Origin: Scylla paramamosain
Lineage: Eukaryota; Arthropoda; Malacostraca; Decapoda; Portunidae
DNA length: 64,000 nucleotides
Direction of reading: 5' to 3'
Assembly: GCF_035594125.1 (NCBI RefSeq)
Contig: NC_087155.1
Span: 3,492,692 to 3,556,691, forward strand
The position numbers were made by a program, and so were the translations under genes. The notes below the pieces were generated by a model, which searched no databases, had not been told where the DNA came from, and saw only the letters and a program-made list of their open reading frames with translations. Positions 1-13,698 of this stretch are shown here, piece after piece (position 1 is the first letter of the stretch; every line of letters starts with the position of its first letter).

Positions 1-3000
1 AATGCACGTTCTCATGTCTTTTCGTTTCCCCATATAAAGTACTTTGCCTGCATACTGGTATTTTCTACGTGAAAAGCTCAAAAATACTCAAAATACACGT
101 TTTTGGTAAAGTTTTACTGTTTATCCATATTTTTTTTTTTTTATGCGTTTCGTCGTTTCCGTTAGTAAGTAGCTCAAATACACTGAAAAGAGACGTTTTT
201 GGTAATAATGTTTTGTTTTCCCATAAAGGGTCCTTTTCCATGTTTATTATCGTTTTGGTGCCTACCACGCTCATAAACATTCAAAAGACACGTTTCTGGA
301 AGTCTCTTTTTCTTTCCCAATATAAGATGCTTTGCATGTATTTCCGCATTTTGGTACCTAACAATGTGAAATACACTCAAAATACTCATATTTAGTAATG
401 TTGTTCTGTTTCTCAATATAGAGTGCTATTCATGCTTTGTATCGTTTTCGTACCTAAGAAGCTCAAAAAACACTCATAATAGGCGTATCTTGTAATGTCT
501 TTTCGCTTCACCATATAGGGTACTTTGCATGCATATTGACGTTTTTTGTACGTAAAAACTCATTAACAATCACATTATTTGTTTTTGGTAATATTATTCT
601 GTTTCTCGAAGAAGGATGTTCTGCATGCGTTTTAACGTTTTCATACGTAAGTAGCTCAAAAAAACATTGAAAAGAGATGTCTTTGGTAATGTTGTTTTGT
701 TTTCTCATATAGGGTGATTTCCATGCGTTTTGGTGCCTAACACGCTAATAAACACTCAAAAAACACGTTTGTCGAGTTTTTCTCCCGCATATAGCGTGCT
801 TTGCATGCATTTTGGCGTTTTGGTTCCTAACAATGTGAAATATACTGAAAGAAAAAACAAACGTTTTCGTTAATATTATTTCGTTTCTCCATATACTGCT
901 ATACATGCGTTTTATCGTTTTCGTACCTAACAGGCTGAAAAACACTCATAATGCATGCCTCTTGTAATATCCTTTTGTTTTCATAAACAGTATACTTTGA
1001 GTGCGTTTTGACGTTTTTGTTCGTAACGATCTCAAAAACACTAAAAGTATCTGTTTTTGGTAATGCTATTCTTTTTTTTTTTTTCTCATAAAGTATGTTT
1101 TTGCATGAGTTTTTAGTGCTTTGGTACGTAAGAAATAAAAAAAAAAAAAAAACTTAAAAGATGTTTTACACGTTATTAGCATTTTGATACGTAACAAGCT
1201 CCTAAACACACAAAAGACACACTTTTGGGTAATGTTGTTTTGCATTCCAGAATAGGTGCTTTCCACACATTTTAGCGTTCTGGTGCCTAAACCACTCATA
1301 AACAAATTTCTTTTAATATCGTTTCGTTTTTTTTTTTTTTTTCCATATGCAGTGCTCTCCATGCATTTTGGCATTTTAGTACTTATTGTTTCCCATAAAA
1401 AAAAAATGTATGCACTTTAGCGTTTTGGTACGTAAGAAACTCAAAAATACAAAAAAAAAAAAAAGACACGTTTTTGGTCATGTTATTTTGTACTGCAATA
1501 TAGTGTGTTTTCCATGTTTTTAACGTTTTCGAGCCTAACATGTTCAAACACATACAAAAGACACGTTTCTGGTAATGTCATTTCGTTTCCTTATATAGAG
1601 TGGTTTGCATGCTTTTTTTTTTTTTTTTTTTTGGGGGGGGGGGGCGTTTTGGTACCTAACAATGTGAAAAAAAACAATGTGAAAAAAAGCGTTTTGGTAC
1701 CTAAAACACTGAAAACAATGAAAATGCACCTTTCTGGTTATGTCGTTTCGTTTCCCCATATGATATGCGTTGTATGTATTTTGGCGTTTTGGTACATAAC
1801 ATTGTGAAAATGGTCAAAACACCTTTCTGGTAATGTTGTTCAGTTTCTACATATGAAGTGCTATTCATGCATTTTAGCATTTTGTTACCTGAGAATGTCA
1901 AAAACACTTTTAATCCATTTTTCCGGTAATATTGCTTTGTTTCACCACATGAGGTACTTTGCATGTATTTTCCTGTTTCTGTACCTACAAACTCAAAAAA
2001 ACACTAGAAATTCATACTTTTGGTAATATTATTATGTTTCTGCAGAAAGAGTGTTTTCCATGCGTTTTAGTGTTTTGATACGTAGGGAACTGAAAAACGC
2101 TCAAAAGACGCGCTTTTCGTTATGTCTTTGTAATCCAGTGTTGAGTCTTTTCCATGGATTTTAGCATTTTGGTGCCTAACAGATTCAAAAACACGCAAAA
2201 ACCATGTTTCATATATTGTCATTTTGTTTCTCCATATAGAATGCTTTACATGCATTTCGTTTCTTTGGCACGTAATAATATGAAAAAAAAAAAATCTAAA
2301 TAAACGTTTTTCGTAATGTTGTTTTATTCCTCCATATAAAGTGTTATTGACGCATTTTAGACTTTTGGTACTTGAGAAGCTCAAAAAGCACTTACAATAC
2401 ACGTTTCTCGTCATGTTCTTTCGTTTCCCCATGCAGAGTGCTTTGTATTCATTTCGGCATTCTGGTACATAAGAATGTAAAAAAACACTCAAAACAGATC
2501 TTTTTAACAATGCTGTTCTGTTTCTCCATATAAAGTGATATTCACGTGTTTTAACTTTTTATTAGCTAAGCTGTTCAAAAATACTTGGAATACACGTTTC
2601 TTGTAATATCGTTTCTTTTTCCACATAAGATACATTGCATGCATTTCATCGTATTTGTATTTTTTTTTTTTTTTTTTTTACGTAAGAAGTTTAAAACACT
2701 GAATATACAGTTTTTTTTTTTTTTTTTTTTTTTTTTTGTAAAGTTATTCTGTTTTTTCATAAAGAGTGTTTTGTATGTGTGTGAGCGTTTTGGTACATAA
2801 GAAGCTCAAAAACAATCATATGATACGTTTTTGGTAATGTTTTGCATTGTAATATAGAGTGCTTTTTTTTTCATTATTTTAGCGTTCTGATGCCCAAAAC
2901 GCAGTAAAACAATGAAAAGCATGTTTCATGTAATCTCGATTCCATCGTCTATAAATAGAGCTTTGTATGCATTATGGCGTTTTTGGTACCTAACAATGTA

Positions 3001-4059
3001 AAAAACTTTCAAAACACAATTTTTTTTTTTTTTTATATCATGGTTCAGTTTCTACATATAGAGTGCTATTCACGCGTTTTTGCGTTTAGTTACCTAAGGT
3101 CAATAACACTCATAAAACACATTTCTGGTAATCAAGTTTTGTTTTACCATATAGGTTACTATACATGCAGTTTGCCGTTATTGTACTTAACAAGCTTAAA
3201 AAAAATACTCAAAATACACATTTTTGATAATGTTACTTTTTTTCCTTTTTTTATGCGTTTTAGTGTTTTTGTACGTAAGAAGCTCGAAAACAATCAAAAG
3301 GCATTTTTTTTTGGTTTGGTAATGTTTTGTATTCCAACGTAGGGTGCTTTCCTTGTATTTTAGCGTTTTGATACTTAAAACACTCAAAAACACTTAAAAA
3401 GACACGTTTCTTATAACGTCGTTTTGTTTCTCCATATTGAATGCTTTTCATCGATTTTGGCATATTGGTAGCTAACAATGTGAAAAGCAATTAAAATATA
3501 CGTTTTTTGGTGATGTTCTATTTCTCCTTAGAGTGCTGTTCACGTGTTTTTGCGATTTGCTAACTAAGAAGATAAAAAAAAAAAATGTTATAAACGTTTC
3601 TCATAATGTCTTTTTCGTTTACTTATTTTTGGTGATTTGCATGCATTGTAAAGCATTGATACCTAACGAGCTCAAACTCACTCACAATACACGTTTTTTT
3701 TTGTAACTCAGTTCTCTTTCTTCAAATCACGTGCTTTGGATACGTCTTGGAGTTTTGGTACTTAACAAAGAGATAAAAACTCAAAAGACATGTTTTTTTG
3801 GTAATGTTCTGTTTCTCCATATAGAGTGCATTTTACACGTTTTAGTGTCTTGGTACATAAGAATTTCAGAAACACTTATAATACACGTTTCTTCTAATAA
3901 CTGTTTTCCATCTAAGGTACTTTACATGCATTTTGGCGTTTTTGTACGTAACATGCTCAAAACACTCAAAAGACACTTTTTTGGTAATGTTGTTCTGTTT
4001 CTCGATATAGAGCGCTATTCATGCGTTTTTTGGTATCTAGGAAGTTCAAAAACTCTCAT
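1..4059 (+). repeat. 4.05-kb tandem duplication, unit 1
   Basis: The sequence starting at position 1 (aatgcacgttctcatg) recurs at 4060 and again at 8112, so the array here repeats at a period of about 4.05 kb, above the 475-bp higher-order repeat. All longer translated stretches in this unit reappear unchanged in the next one. The visible differences are homopolymer lengths, for example the T/G run near 1613-1644. The left end is set by the window edge, so the unit may extend further left. Confidence 0.9.
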
Positions 4060-7000
4060 AATGCACGTTCTCATGTCTTTTCGTTTCCCCATATAAAGTA
4101 CTTTGCCTGCATACTGGTATTTTCTACGTGAAAAGCTCAAAAATACTCAAAATACACGTTTTTGGTAAAGTTTTACTGTTTATCCATATTTTTTTTTTTT
4201 TTATGCGTTTCGTCGTTTCCGTTAGTAAGTAGCTCAAATACACTGAAAAGAGACGTTTTTGGTAATAATGTTTTGTTTTCCCATAAAGGGTCCTTTTCCA
4301 TGTTTATTATCGTTTTGGTGCCTACCACGCTCATAAACATTCAAAAGACACGTTTCTGGAAGTCTCTTTTTCTTTCCCAATATAAGATGCTTTGCATGTA
4401 TTTCCGCATTTTGGTACCTAACAATGTGAAATACACTCAAAATACTCATATTTAGTAATGTTGTTCTGTTTCTCAATATAGAGTGCTATTCATGCTTTGT
4501 ATCGTTTTCGTACCTAAGAAGCTCAAAAAACACTCATAATAGGCGTATCTTGTAATGTCTTTTCGCTTCACCATATAGGGTACTTTGCATGCATATTGAC
4601 GTTTTTTGTACGTAAAAACTCATTAACAATCACATTATTTGTTTTTGGTAATATTATTCTGTTTCTCGAAGAAGGATGTTCTGCATGCGTTTTAACGTTT
4701 TCATACGTAAGTAGCTCAAAAAAACATTGAAAAGAGATGTCTTTGGTAATGTTGTTTTGTTTTCTCATATAGGGTGATTTCCATGCGTTTTGGTGCCTAA
4801 CACGCTAATAAACACTCAAAAAACACGTTTGTCGAGTTTTTCTCCCGCATATAGCGTGCTTTGCATGCATTTTGGCGTTTTGGTTCCTAACAATGTGAAA
4901 TATACTGAAAGAAAAAACAAACGTTTTCGTTAATATTATTTCGTTTCTCCATATACTGCTATACATGCGTTTTATCGTTTTCGTACCTAACAGGCTGAAA
5001 AACACTCATAATGCATGCCTCTTGTAATATCCTTTTGTTTTCATAAACAGTATACTTTGAGTGCGTTTTGACGTTTTTGTTCGTAACGATCTCAAAAACA
5101 CTAAAAGTATCTGTTTTTGGTAATGCTATTCTTTTTTTTTTTTCTCATAAAGTATGTTTTTGCATGAGTTTTTAGTGCTTTGGTACGTAAGAAATAAAAA
5201 AAAAAAAAAAAACTTAAAAGATGTTTTACACGTTATTAGCATTTTGATACGTAACAAGCTCCTAAACACACAAAAGACACACTTTTGGGTAATGTTGTTT
5301 TGCATTCCAGAATAGGTGCTTTCCACACATTTTAGCGTTCTGGTGCCTAAACCACTCATAAACAAATTTCTTTTAATATCGTTTCGTTTTTTTTTTTTTT
5401 TTCCATATGCAGTGCTCTCCATGCATTTTGGCATTTTAGTACTTATTGTTTCCCATAAAAAAAAAATGTATGCACTTTAGCGTTTTGGTACGTAAGAAAC
5501 TCAAAAATACAAAAAAAAAAAAAAAGACACGTTTTTGGTCATGTTATTTTGTACTGCAATATAGTGTGTTTTCCATGTTTTTAACGTTTTCGAGCCTAAC
5601 ATGTTCAAACACATACAAAAGACACGTTTCTGGTAATGTCATTTCGTTTCCTTATATAGAGTGGTTTGCATGCTTTTTTTTTTTTTTGGGGGGGGGGCGT
5701 TTTGGTACCTAACAATGTGAAAAAAAACAATGTGAAAAAAAGCGTTTTGGTACCTAAAACACTGAAAACAATGAAAATGCACCTTTCTGGTTATGTCGTT
5801 TCGTTTCCCCATATGATATGCGTTGTATGTATTTTGGCGTTTTGGTACATAACATTGTGAAAATGGTCAAAACACCTTTCTGGTAATGTTGTTCAGTTTC
5901 TACATATGAAGTGCTATTCATGCATTTTAGCATTTTGTTACCTGAGAATGTCAAAAACACTTTTAATCCATTTTTCCGGTAATATTGCTTTGTTTCACCA
6001 CATGAGGTACTTTGCATGTATTTTCCTGTTTCTGTACCTACAAACTCAAAAAAACACTAGAAATTCATACTTTTGGTAATATTATTATGTTTCTGCAGAA
6101 AGAGTGTTTTCCATGCGTTTTAGTGTTTTGATACGTAGGGAACTGAAAAACGCTCAAAAGACGCGCTTTTCGTTATGTCTTTGTAATCCAGTGTTGAGTC
6201 TTTTCCATGGATTTTAGCATTTTGGTGCCTAACAGATTCAAAAACACGCAAAAACCATGTTTCATATATTGTCATTTTGTTTCTCCATATAGAATGCTTT
6301 ACATGCATTTCGTTTCTTTGGCACGTAATAATATGAAAAAAAAAAAATCTAAATAAACGTTTTTCGTAATGTTGTTTTATTCCTCCATATAAAGTGTTAT
6401 TGACGCATTTTAGACTTTTGGTACTTGAGAAGCTCAAAAAGCACTTACAATACACGTTTCTCGTCATGTTCTTTCGTTTCCCCATGCAGAGTGCTTTGTA
6501 TTCATTTCGGCATTCTGGTACATAAGAATGTAAAAAAACACTCAAAACAGATCTTTTTAACAATGCTGTTCTGTTTCTCCATATAAAGTGATATTCACGT
6601 GTTTTAACTTTTTATTAGCTAAGCTGTTCAAAAATACTTGGAATACACGTTTCTTGTAATATCGTTTCTTTTTCCACATAAGATACATTGCATGCATTTC
6701 ATCGTATTTGTATTTTTTTTTTTTTTTTTTTTACGTAAGAAGTTTAAAACACTGAATATACAGTTTTTTTTTTTTTTTTTTTTTTTTTTGTAAAGTTATT
6801 CTGTTTTTTCATAAAGAGTGTTTTGTATGTGTGTGAGCGTTTTGGTACATAAGAAGCTCAAAAACAATCATATGATACGTTTTTGGTAATGTTTTGCATT
6901 GTAATATAGAGTGCTTTTTTTTTCATTATTTTAGCGTTCTGATGCCCAAAACGCAGTAAAACAATGAAAAGCATGTTTCATGTAATCTCGATTCCATCGT

Positions 7001-8111
7001 CTATAAATAGAGCTTTGTATGCATTATGGCGTTTTTGGTACCTAACAATGTAAAAAACTTTCAAAACACAATTTTTTTTTTTTTTTATATCATGGTTCAG
7101 TTTCTACATATAGAGTGCTATTCACGCGTTTTTGCGTTTAGTTACCTAAGGTCAATAACACTCATAAAACACATTTCTGGTAATCAAGTTTTGTTTTACC
7201 ATATAGGTTACTATACATGCAGTTTGCCGTTATTGTACTTAACAAGCTTAAAAAAAATACTCAAAATACACATTTTTGATAATGTTACTTTTTTTCCTTT
7301 TTTTATGCGTTTTAGTGTTTTTGTACGTAAGAAGCTCGAAAACAATCAAAAGGCATTTTTTTTTGGTTTGGTAATGTTTTGTATTCCAACGTAGGGTGCT
7401 TTCCTTGTATTTTAGCGTTTTGATACTTAAAACACTCAAAAACACTTAAAAAGACACGTTTCTTATAACGTCGTTTTGTTTCTCCATATTGAATGCTTTT
7501 CATCGATTTTGGCATATTGGTAGCTAACAATGTGAAAAGCAATTAAAATATACGTTTTTTGGTGATGTTCTATTTCTCCTTAGAGTGCTGTTCACGTGTT
7601 TTTGCGATTTGCTAACTAAGAAGATAAAAAAAAAAAATGTTATAAACGTTTCTCATAATGTCTTTTTCGTTTACTTATTTTTGGTGATTTGCATGCATTG
7701 TAAAGCATTGATACCTAACGAGCTCAAACTCACTCACAATACACGTTTTTTTTTGTAACTCAGTTCTCTTTCTTCAAATCACGTGCTTTGGATACGTCTT
7801 GGAGTTTTGGTACTTAACAAAGAGATAAAAACTCAAAAGACATGTTTTTTTGGTAATGTTCTGTTTCTCCATATAGAGTGCATTTTACACGTTTTAGTGT
7901 CTTGGTACATAAGAATTTCAGAAACACTTATAATACACGTTTCTTCTAATAACTGTTTTCCATCTAAGGTACTTTACATGCATTTTGGCGTTTTTGTACG
8001 TAACATGCTCAAAACACTCAAAAGACACTTTTTTGGTAATGTTGTTCTGTTTCTCGATATAGAGCGCTATTCATGCGTTTTTTGGTATCTAGGAAGTTCA
8101 AAAACTCTCAT
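4060..8111 (+). repeat. 4.05-kb tandem duplication, unit 2
   Basis: Second complete unit of the large tandem duplication, 4052 bp against 4059 for unit 1. The length difference lies in poly-T, poly-A and poly-G runs; the T/G run near 5675-5697 is clearly shorter than its partner near 1613-1644. Adjacent higher-order repeats inside the unit are much more diverged from each other than unit 1 is from unit 2. The duplication is therefore far younger than the array, or it is an assembly artefact. Confidence 0.9.
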
Positions 8112-9271
8112 AATGCACGTTCTCATGTCTTTTCGTTTCCCCATATAAAGTACTTTGCCTGCATACTGGTATTTTCTACGTGAAAAGCTCAAAAATACTC
8201 AAAATACACGTTTTTGGTAAAGTTTTACTGTTTATCCATATTTTTTTTTTTTATGCGTTTCGTCGTTTCCGTTAGTAAGTAGCTCAAATACACTGAAAAG
8301 AGACGTTTTTGGTAATAATGTTTTGTTTTCCCATAAAGGGTCCTTTTCCATGTTTATTATCGTTTTGGTGCCTACCACGCTCATAAACATTCAAAAGACA
8401 CGTTTCTGGAAGTCTCTTTTTCTTTCCCAATATAAGATGCTTTGCATGTATTTCCGCATTTTGGTACCTAACAATGTGAAATACACTCAAAATACTCATA
8501 TTTAGTAATGTTGTTCTGTTTCTCAATATAGAGTGCTATTCATGCTTTGTATCGTTTTCGTACCTAAGAAGCTCAAAAAACACTCATAATAGGCGTATCT
8601 TGTAATGTCTTTTCGCTTCACCATATAGGGTACTTTGCATGCATATTGACGTTTTTTGTACGTAAAAACTCATTAACAATCACATTATTTGTTTTTGGTA
8701 ATATTATTCTGTTTCTCGAAGAAGGATGTTCTGCATGCGTTTTAACGTTTTCATACGTAAGTAGCTCAAAAAAACATTGAAAAGAGATGTCTTTGGTAAT
8801 GTTGTTTTGTTTTCTCATATAGGGTGATTTCCATGCGTTTTGGTGCCTAACACGCTAATAAACACTCAAAAAACACGTTTGTCGAGTTTTTCTCCCGCAT
8901 ATAGCGTGCTTTGCATGCATTTTGGCGTTTTGGTTCCTAACAATGTGAAATATACTGAAAGAAAAAACAAACGTTTTCGTTAATATTATTTCGTTTCTCC
9001 ATATACTGCTATACATGCGTTTTATCGTTTTCGTACCTAACAGGCTGAAAAACACTCATAATGCATGCCTCTTGTAATATCCTTTTGTTTTCATAAACAG
9101 TATACTTTGAGTGCGTTTTGACGTTTTTGTTCGTAACGATCTCAAAAACACTAAAAGTATCTGTTTTTGGTAATGCTATTCTTTTTTTTTTTCTCATAAA
9201 GTATGTTTTTGCATGAGTTTTTAGTGCTTTGGTACGTAAGAAATAAAAAAAAAAAAAAAACTTAAAAGATG
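8112..9271 (+). repeat. 4.05-kb tandem duplication, partial unit 3
   Basis: The third copy matches units 1 and 2 for about 1.16 kb and then departs abruptly just after 'cttaaaagatgt' near 9271. Units 1 and 2 continue with tttacacgtta, while this copy continues with a T-run and a segment found nowhere else except at 9640-9690. The break marks the right edge of the recent duplication. Confidence 0.85.
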
Positions 9272-9542
9272 TATTTTTTTACATGATGTCTTGTATTCCT
9301 ACATAGGGTGAAGTTTATTATAGCGTGCCTGCATGCATGCCTCTTGTAATATACTTTTGTTTACATAAACAGTATACTTTGCGTGCGTTTTGACGTTTTT
9401 GTTCGTAACGATCTCAAAAACACTAAAAGTATCTTTTTTTGGTAATGCTATTCTGTTTTTTTTTTTTTTCATAAAGTATGTTTTTGCATGAGTTTTTAGT
9501 GCTTTGGTACGTAAGAAATAAAAAAATAAAAAAAAACACTTA

Positions 9543-9634
<92 letters not shown>

Positions 9635-9690
9635 TTTTTATGTCTTGTATTCCTACATAGGTTGAAGTTTATTATAGCGTTTTTGGTACC
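9061..9690 (+). repeat. local 272-bp tandem duplication within the satellite
   Basis: The segment starting at 9061 (atgcatgcctcttgtaatat) recurs at 9333, an offset of 272 bp, with a few substitutions. Its right-hand end (tgtcttgtattcctacatag) occurs at about 9286 and again at about 9640. The second interval is longer because it contains an (AT)n tract where the first has a short AT/T stretch. Confidence 0.8.
9544..9626. repeat. (AT)n microsatellite
   Basis: About 83 bp of uninterrupted AT dinucleotides inside a satellite monomer, followed by a T-run. The preceding local duplicate copy lacks the expansion. Confidence 0.97.
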
Positions 9691-11969
9691 TACCATGCTC
9701 AAGAATACTTAAAAGACATGTTCTTGGTAATGTCGTTTCGTTTCCCCATATAGGAGGCTTTAAATGAATTTTGACGTTTAGGTATCTAATAATGTGAAAA
9801 ACACTAGAATTTTTTTTTTTTTTTTTTTTTTTTTTGTAATGTTCTGTTTTTCTTCATATAGAGTGCTGCTCTTGACTTTTAGCGTTTTGGCAGTTAAGAA
9901 GCTTAAAAACACTCATAATGCATAATTATCGTAATGTTTTGTTTTTTTTTCGTTTCCTCCTATAATATACTTTGAATGCATCTTGGCGGTTTTATACATA
10001 AGATTAAAAACGCTCTTTTTTTTTTTTTTTTTTTTGTAATGTTATTCTCTTTCCCTATGGAGGATGATTTCCATGCATTTTAGTCTTTTCGTAAGGATCT
10101 CAAACACTGAAAAGTTTTTTTTTTTTTTTTTGGGGGGGGTAATGTTGTTTTCCCATAAAGTGTGCTTCCCATGCTTTTAAGCGTTTTGGTGCCTAGTACG
10201 CTCCTGAGCATTTAAGAAACAGGTTTCTGGAAATCTAGTTTGCTTTCCCTATATTGAATACTCAGAGTGTATTTTGGCCTTTTCGTACCTAACAATGTGA
10301 AATGCCCTTAGACTACACGTTCTTTGGTAATGTTGTTCTCTTTCTCCATATAGATTTCTATTCATGCATTTTTGAGTTTTGGTACCTAAGATACTCAAAA
10401 GCACTCTTAATAAACGTTTCTCGTAATGTTCTTCCATTTCCCTCTGTATGGTATTTTCCATGTATTTCGGCGTTTTTGTACGTAAGAAGCTTGAAAAATA
10501 TCATAATACTTATCTTTTTAAATGCTATTCTCTTTCTCCATAAAAAGTTTTACCGTTTTAATACGCAAGTAGCTCAAAAACGCTCAAAACACACTTTTTT
10601 TGTAAAGATGTTTTGTATCCTAATATAGGGTGCTTTCATGCCATCTTAGCGTTTTGATGCCTAACACGTTTATAAACACTCAAAAAAGACGTTTTTCAAA
10701 ATTATTATTTTCCCCATATAGGAAGCTTTGCAAGCATTTCGGCGTTTTGGTACCAAATTATGTGAAAAATACTTAAAATACACGATTTTAGTAATGTTGT
10801 TCTGAATCACGATATAAAGTGTTACTCATGCGTTTTTGCATATTGGTAGCTAAGAAGTTCAAACACTCATAATACACATTCTAATGTCTTTTCGTTTCCC
10901 CATACAGGTTACTTTACATGCATTTTTTGTACGTAAGAAGCTCAAAATCATCCAAAACACTCGTTTTTAATATTTTATTCTGACTCTTTATGAAGGGTGT
11001 TTTGCATGCGCTTTAGCTTTTTGGTACGTAAGAAGCTCAAAAACACTCAAAATGCACGTTTTTCGTATTGTTATCTTTTGATCCAATATAGGGTGATTTC
11101 CATGCTTTTCAGCTCATAAAAACTCAAATGATACTTTTCTTGAGTTCTCGTTTTATTTCCCTATATACGGTACTTATATACTATATACGTACTATATACG
11201 GTACTATATACGGTGCATGCATTTTGACGTTAACGTATCTAATATTGTGAAACACACCCCAAATACACGTTTTTGGTAATGGTGCTCTCTGTCCATATAG
11301 CTATTCATGCGTTTCAGCGTTTTAGTACCTAAGAAGCTCAAAAACTCATAATACACGTCTATGGTAATGTCCTTTCGTTTCACTATATAGGGTATTCTCC
11401 TTGCATTTTGGCGTTTTTCTACGTAACAAGCTCAAGAAACAATGAGAATGCTAGTTTTTGGTAATGTTATTTTGTTTTTTTTCCTTAAAGGGTGTCTGGC
11501 ATGCGTTTTATCGTTTTGGTATGTAAAGAGTTGAAAAAAAAAAACACCCAAAAGACACGTTTTTCGTAACGTTCTTCTGCATTCCCATATCGGATGAATT
11601 CCATGCTCTCAGGCGACGTAGTGCCCAACACGCTCAAAAACAACAAAAAAAAAAAAAGAAACAAAAAAACGCGTTTCTGTCAATTTCGTTTCGTTTCCCC
11701 ATATACGGTGATTTCCTTTTTTTTTTTTATCTTATTGCTTCTCAATATTGAGTGTTTTATGTCCGTTCTTGCTTTATTTTTTATTTATTTATTTTTATTT
11801 TATTTTATTTTATTTTTTTTTTTTTTTTTACGTAAGAAGCTCAAAAACACACAGAAGAGACGTTTCTGGTAAAGTTGTTTTGTTTTCCATATGGGGTCCT
11901 TTCTATGATTTTTAGCGTTTTAGTGCCTAACACGTTTATAAACAAAACACATTTTTTCTTACTTTTTTT

Positions 11970-12128
<159 letters not shown>

Positions 12129-13698
12129 TTCACTACCACATATGGGGCGCTTTGCATGGATTTTGGCGTTTTTGTACCTAACAATGAGAAATATATTCAT
12201 AATACATGTTTTTGGTAATGTTCGTTTTCCCCATATAGAGTGCTATTCCTGCGTTTTAGCTTTTTCGATACCGAAGAAGCTCAAAACACTAATAATACAC
12301 GTTTTTTGTAAAGTCTTTTCGATTTCACATATAGGGTACTTTGCCTGCATTTTAGTGTTTTTTCTATGTAACAATATCAAAAACACTTAAAAAACTTTTT
12401 TTGTGATGTTATTCTGTTTCTCCATAAAGGGTGTTGGTGTACATGATATTTAGCGTTTTTGTACGTAATAAGTTCAAAACACTCAAGAGACACGTTTTTC
12501 GTAATGTTGTTTTGTATTCCCATATAGGTTCATTTCCATGCTTTATTTTATTTTTTTTTTTTATTTTTTTTATTTTTTTTTATTTATTTATTTTTATTTA
12601 TTTTTTTTTTTTTTTTGCGTTTTGGTGCCTAGTACGTTCAAAAACCCTCAAAAGACAAGTATCTTGTAATGTCATTTTGTTTACCCATATAAGGGGCTTG
12701 GCAAGCATTTCGGCGTTTTGGTACCTATTAATATTAAAAACACTGAAAATACACTTTTTGGGTAATATTGACCTGTTTCTCTATATTAAGTGCTATTTAT
12801 GCGTTTCATGATTTTGCTTCTTAAGAAAAAACTCTCATAATACACGTTTTTCGTAATATCTTTTAGTTTTCCATATAAAGAAATTTGTGTGGATTTTTTT
12901 TTTTTTTTTTCTATGTAACAAACTGAAAAACATTGAAAATATTTGTTTTTGTTAATGTTATTCTGTTTTTCCATACAGTGTGTTTTACATGCCTTCAAGC
13001 ATTTTCGTACGCAAAAAGTTAAAAATAACACTCAAAAGACCTGTTTATTGTAATGCGATTTTGTATCATATCTGGTGAATTACATGCTTTTTTAGAGTTT
13101 TGTTGCTTAACAAGCTCAAAAAGAGTAAATATTAAAAAGAAACTTTTCTGGTAATGTTTCGTTTCCTTGCATGCATTTTGGCGTTTTGATACCTAACAAT
13201 ATGAAAAATACTCAAAATACACGTTTATGGTATTTCTGTTTTTCCTCCATATAGAGCGCTATTCATGCATTTTAGCATTTTGTTACGTAAGAAGCTCAAA
13301 AACACTAATAAAACACTTTTCTTGTAATGACTTTTCGTTTCACCATATAGTGTGCTTTTCATGCATTTTAACGTTTTACTACGTAACAAGCTCAAAATCA
13401 ATGAATACAGTTGGTTTCGGTAATGTTATTTTGTTTCTGTATAAAAGATATTTTGCATGAGATTTTGCATTTTGGTACGAAAGTAGCTCCAAGACACTGA
13501 AAGATGTTTTTTGTAATATTGTTTTCTTTTCCCATATAGGGTGTTTCCAATTTTTTGGGGTCGTTTTTTATCGCGCTCATAAACACTCAAAAAACACTAT
13601 TTTGTATATCTCTTTTCCTTACCCAATATATGATGGTTTGCGTGCATTTTGGCCTTTTTCTACCTAGGAAATCGAAATACATTCAATATACACGTTTC

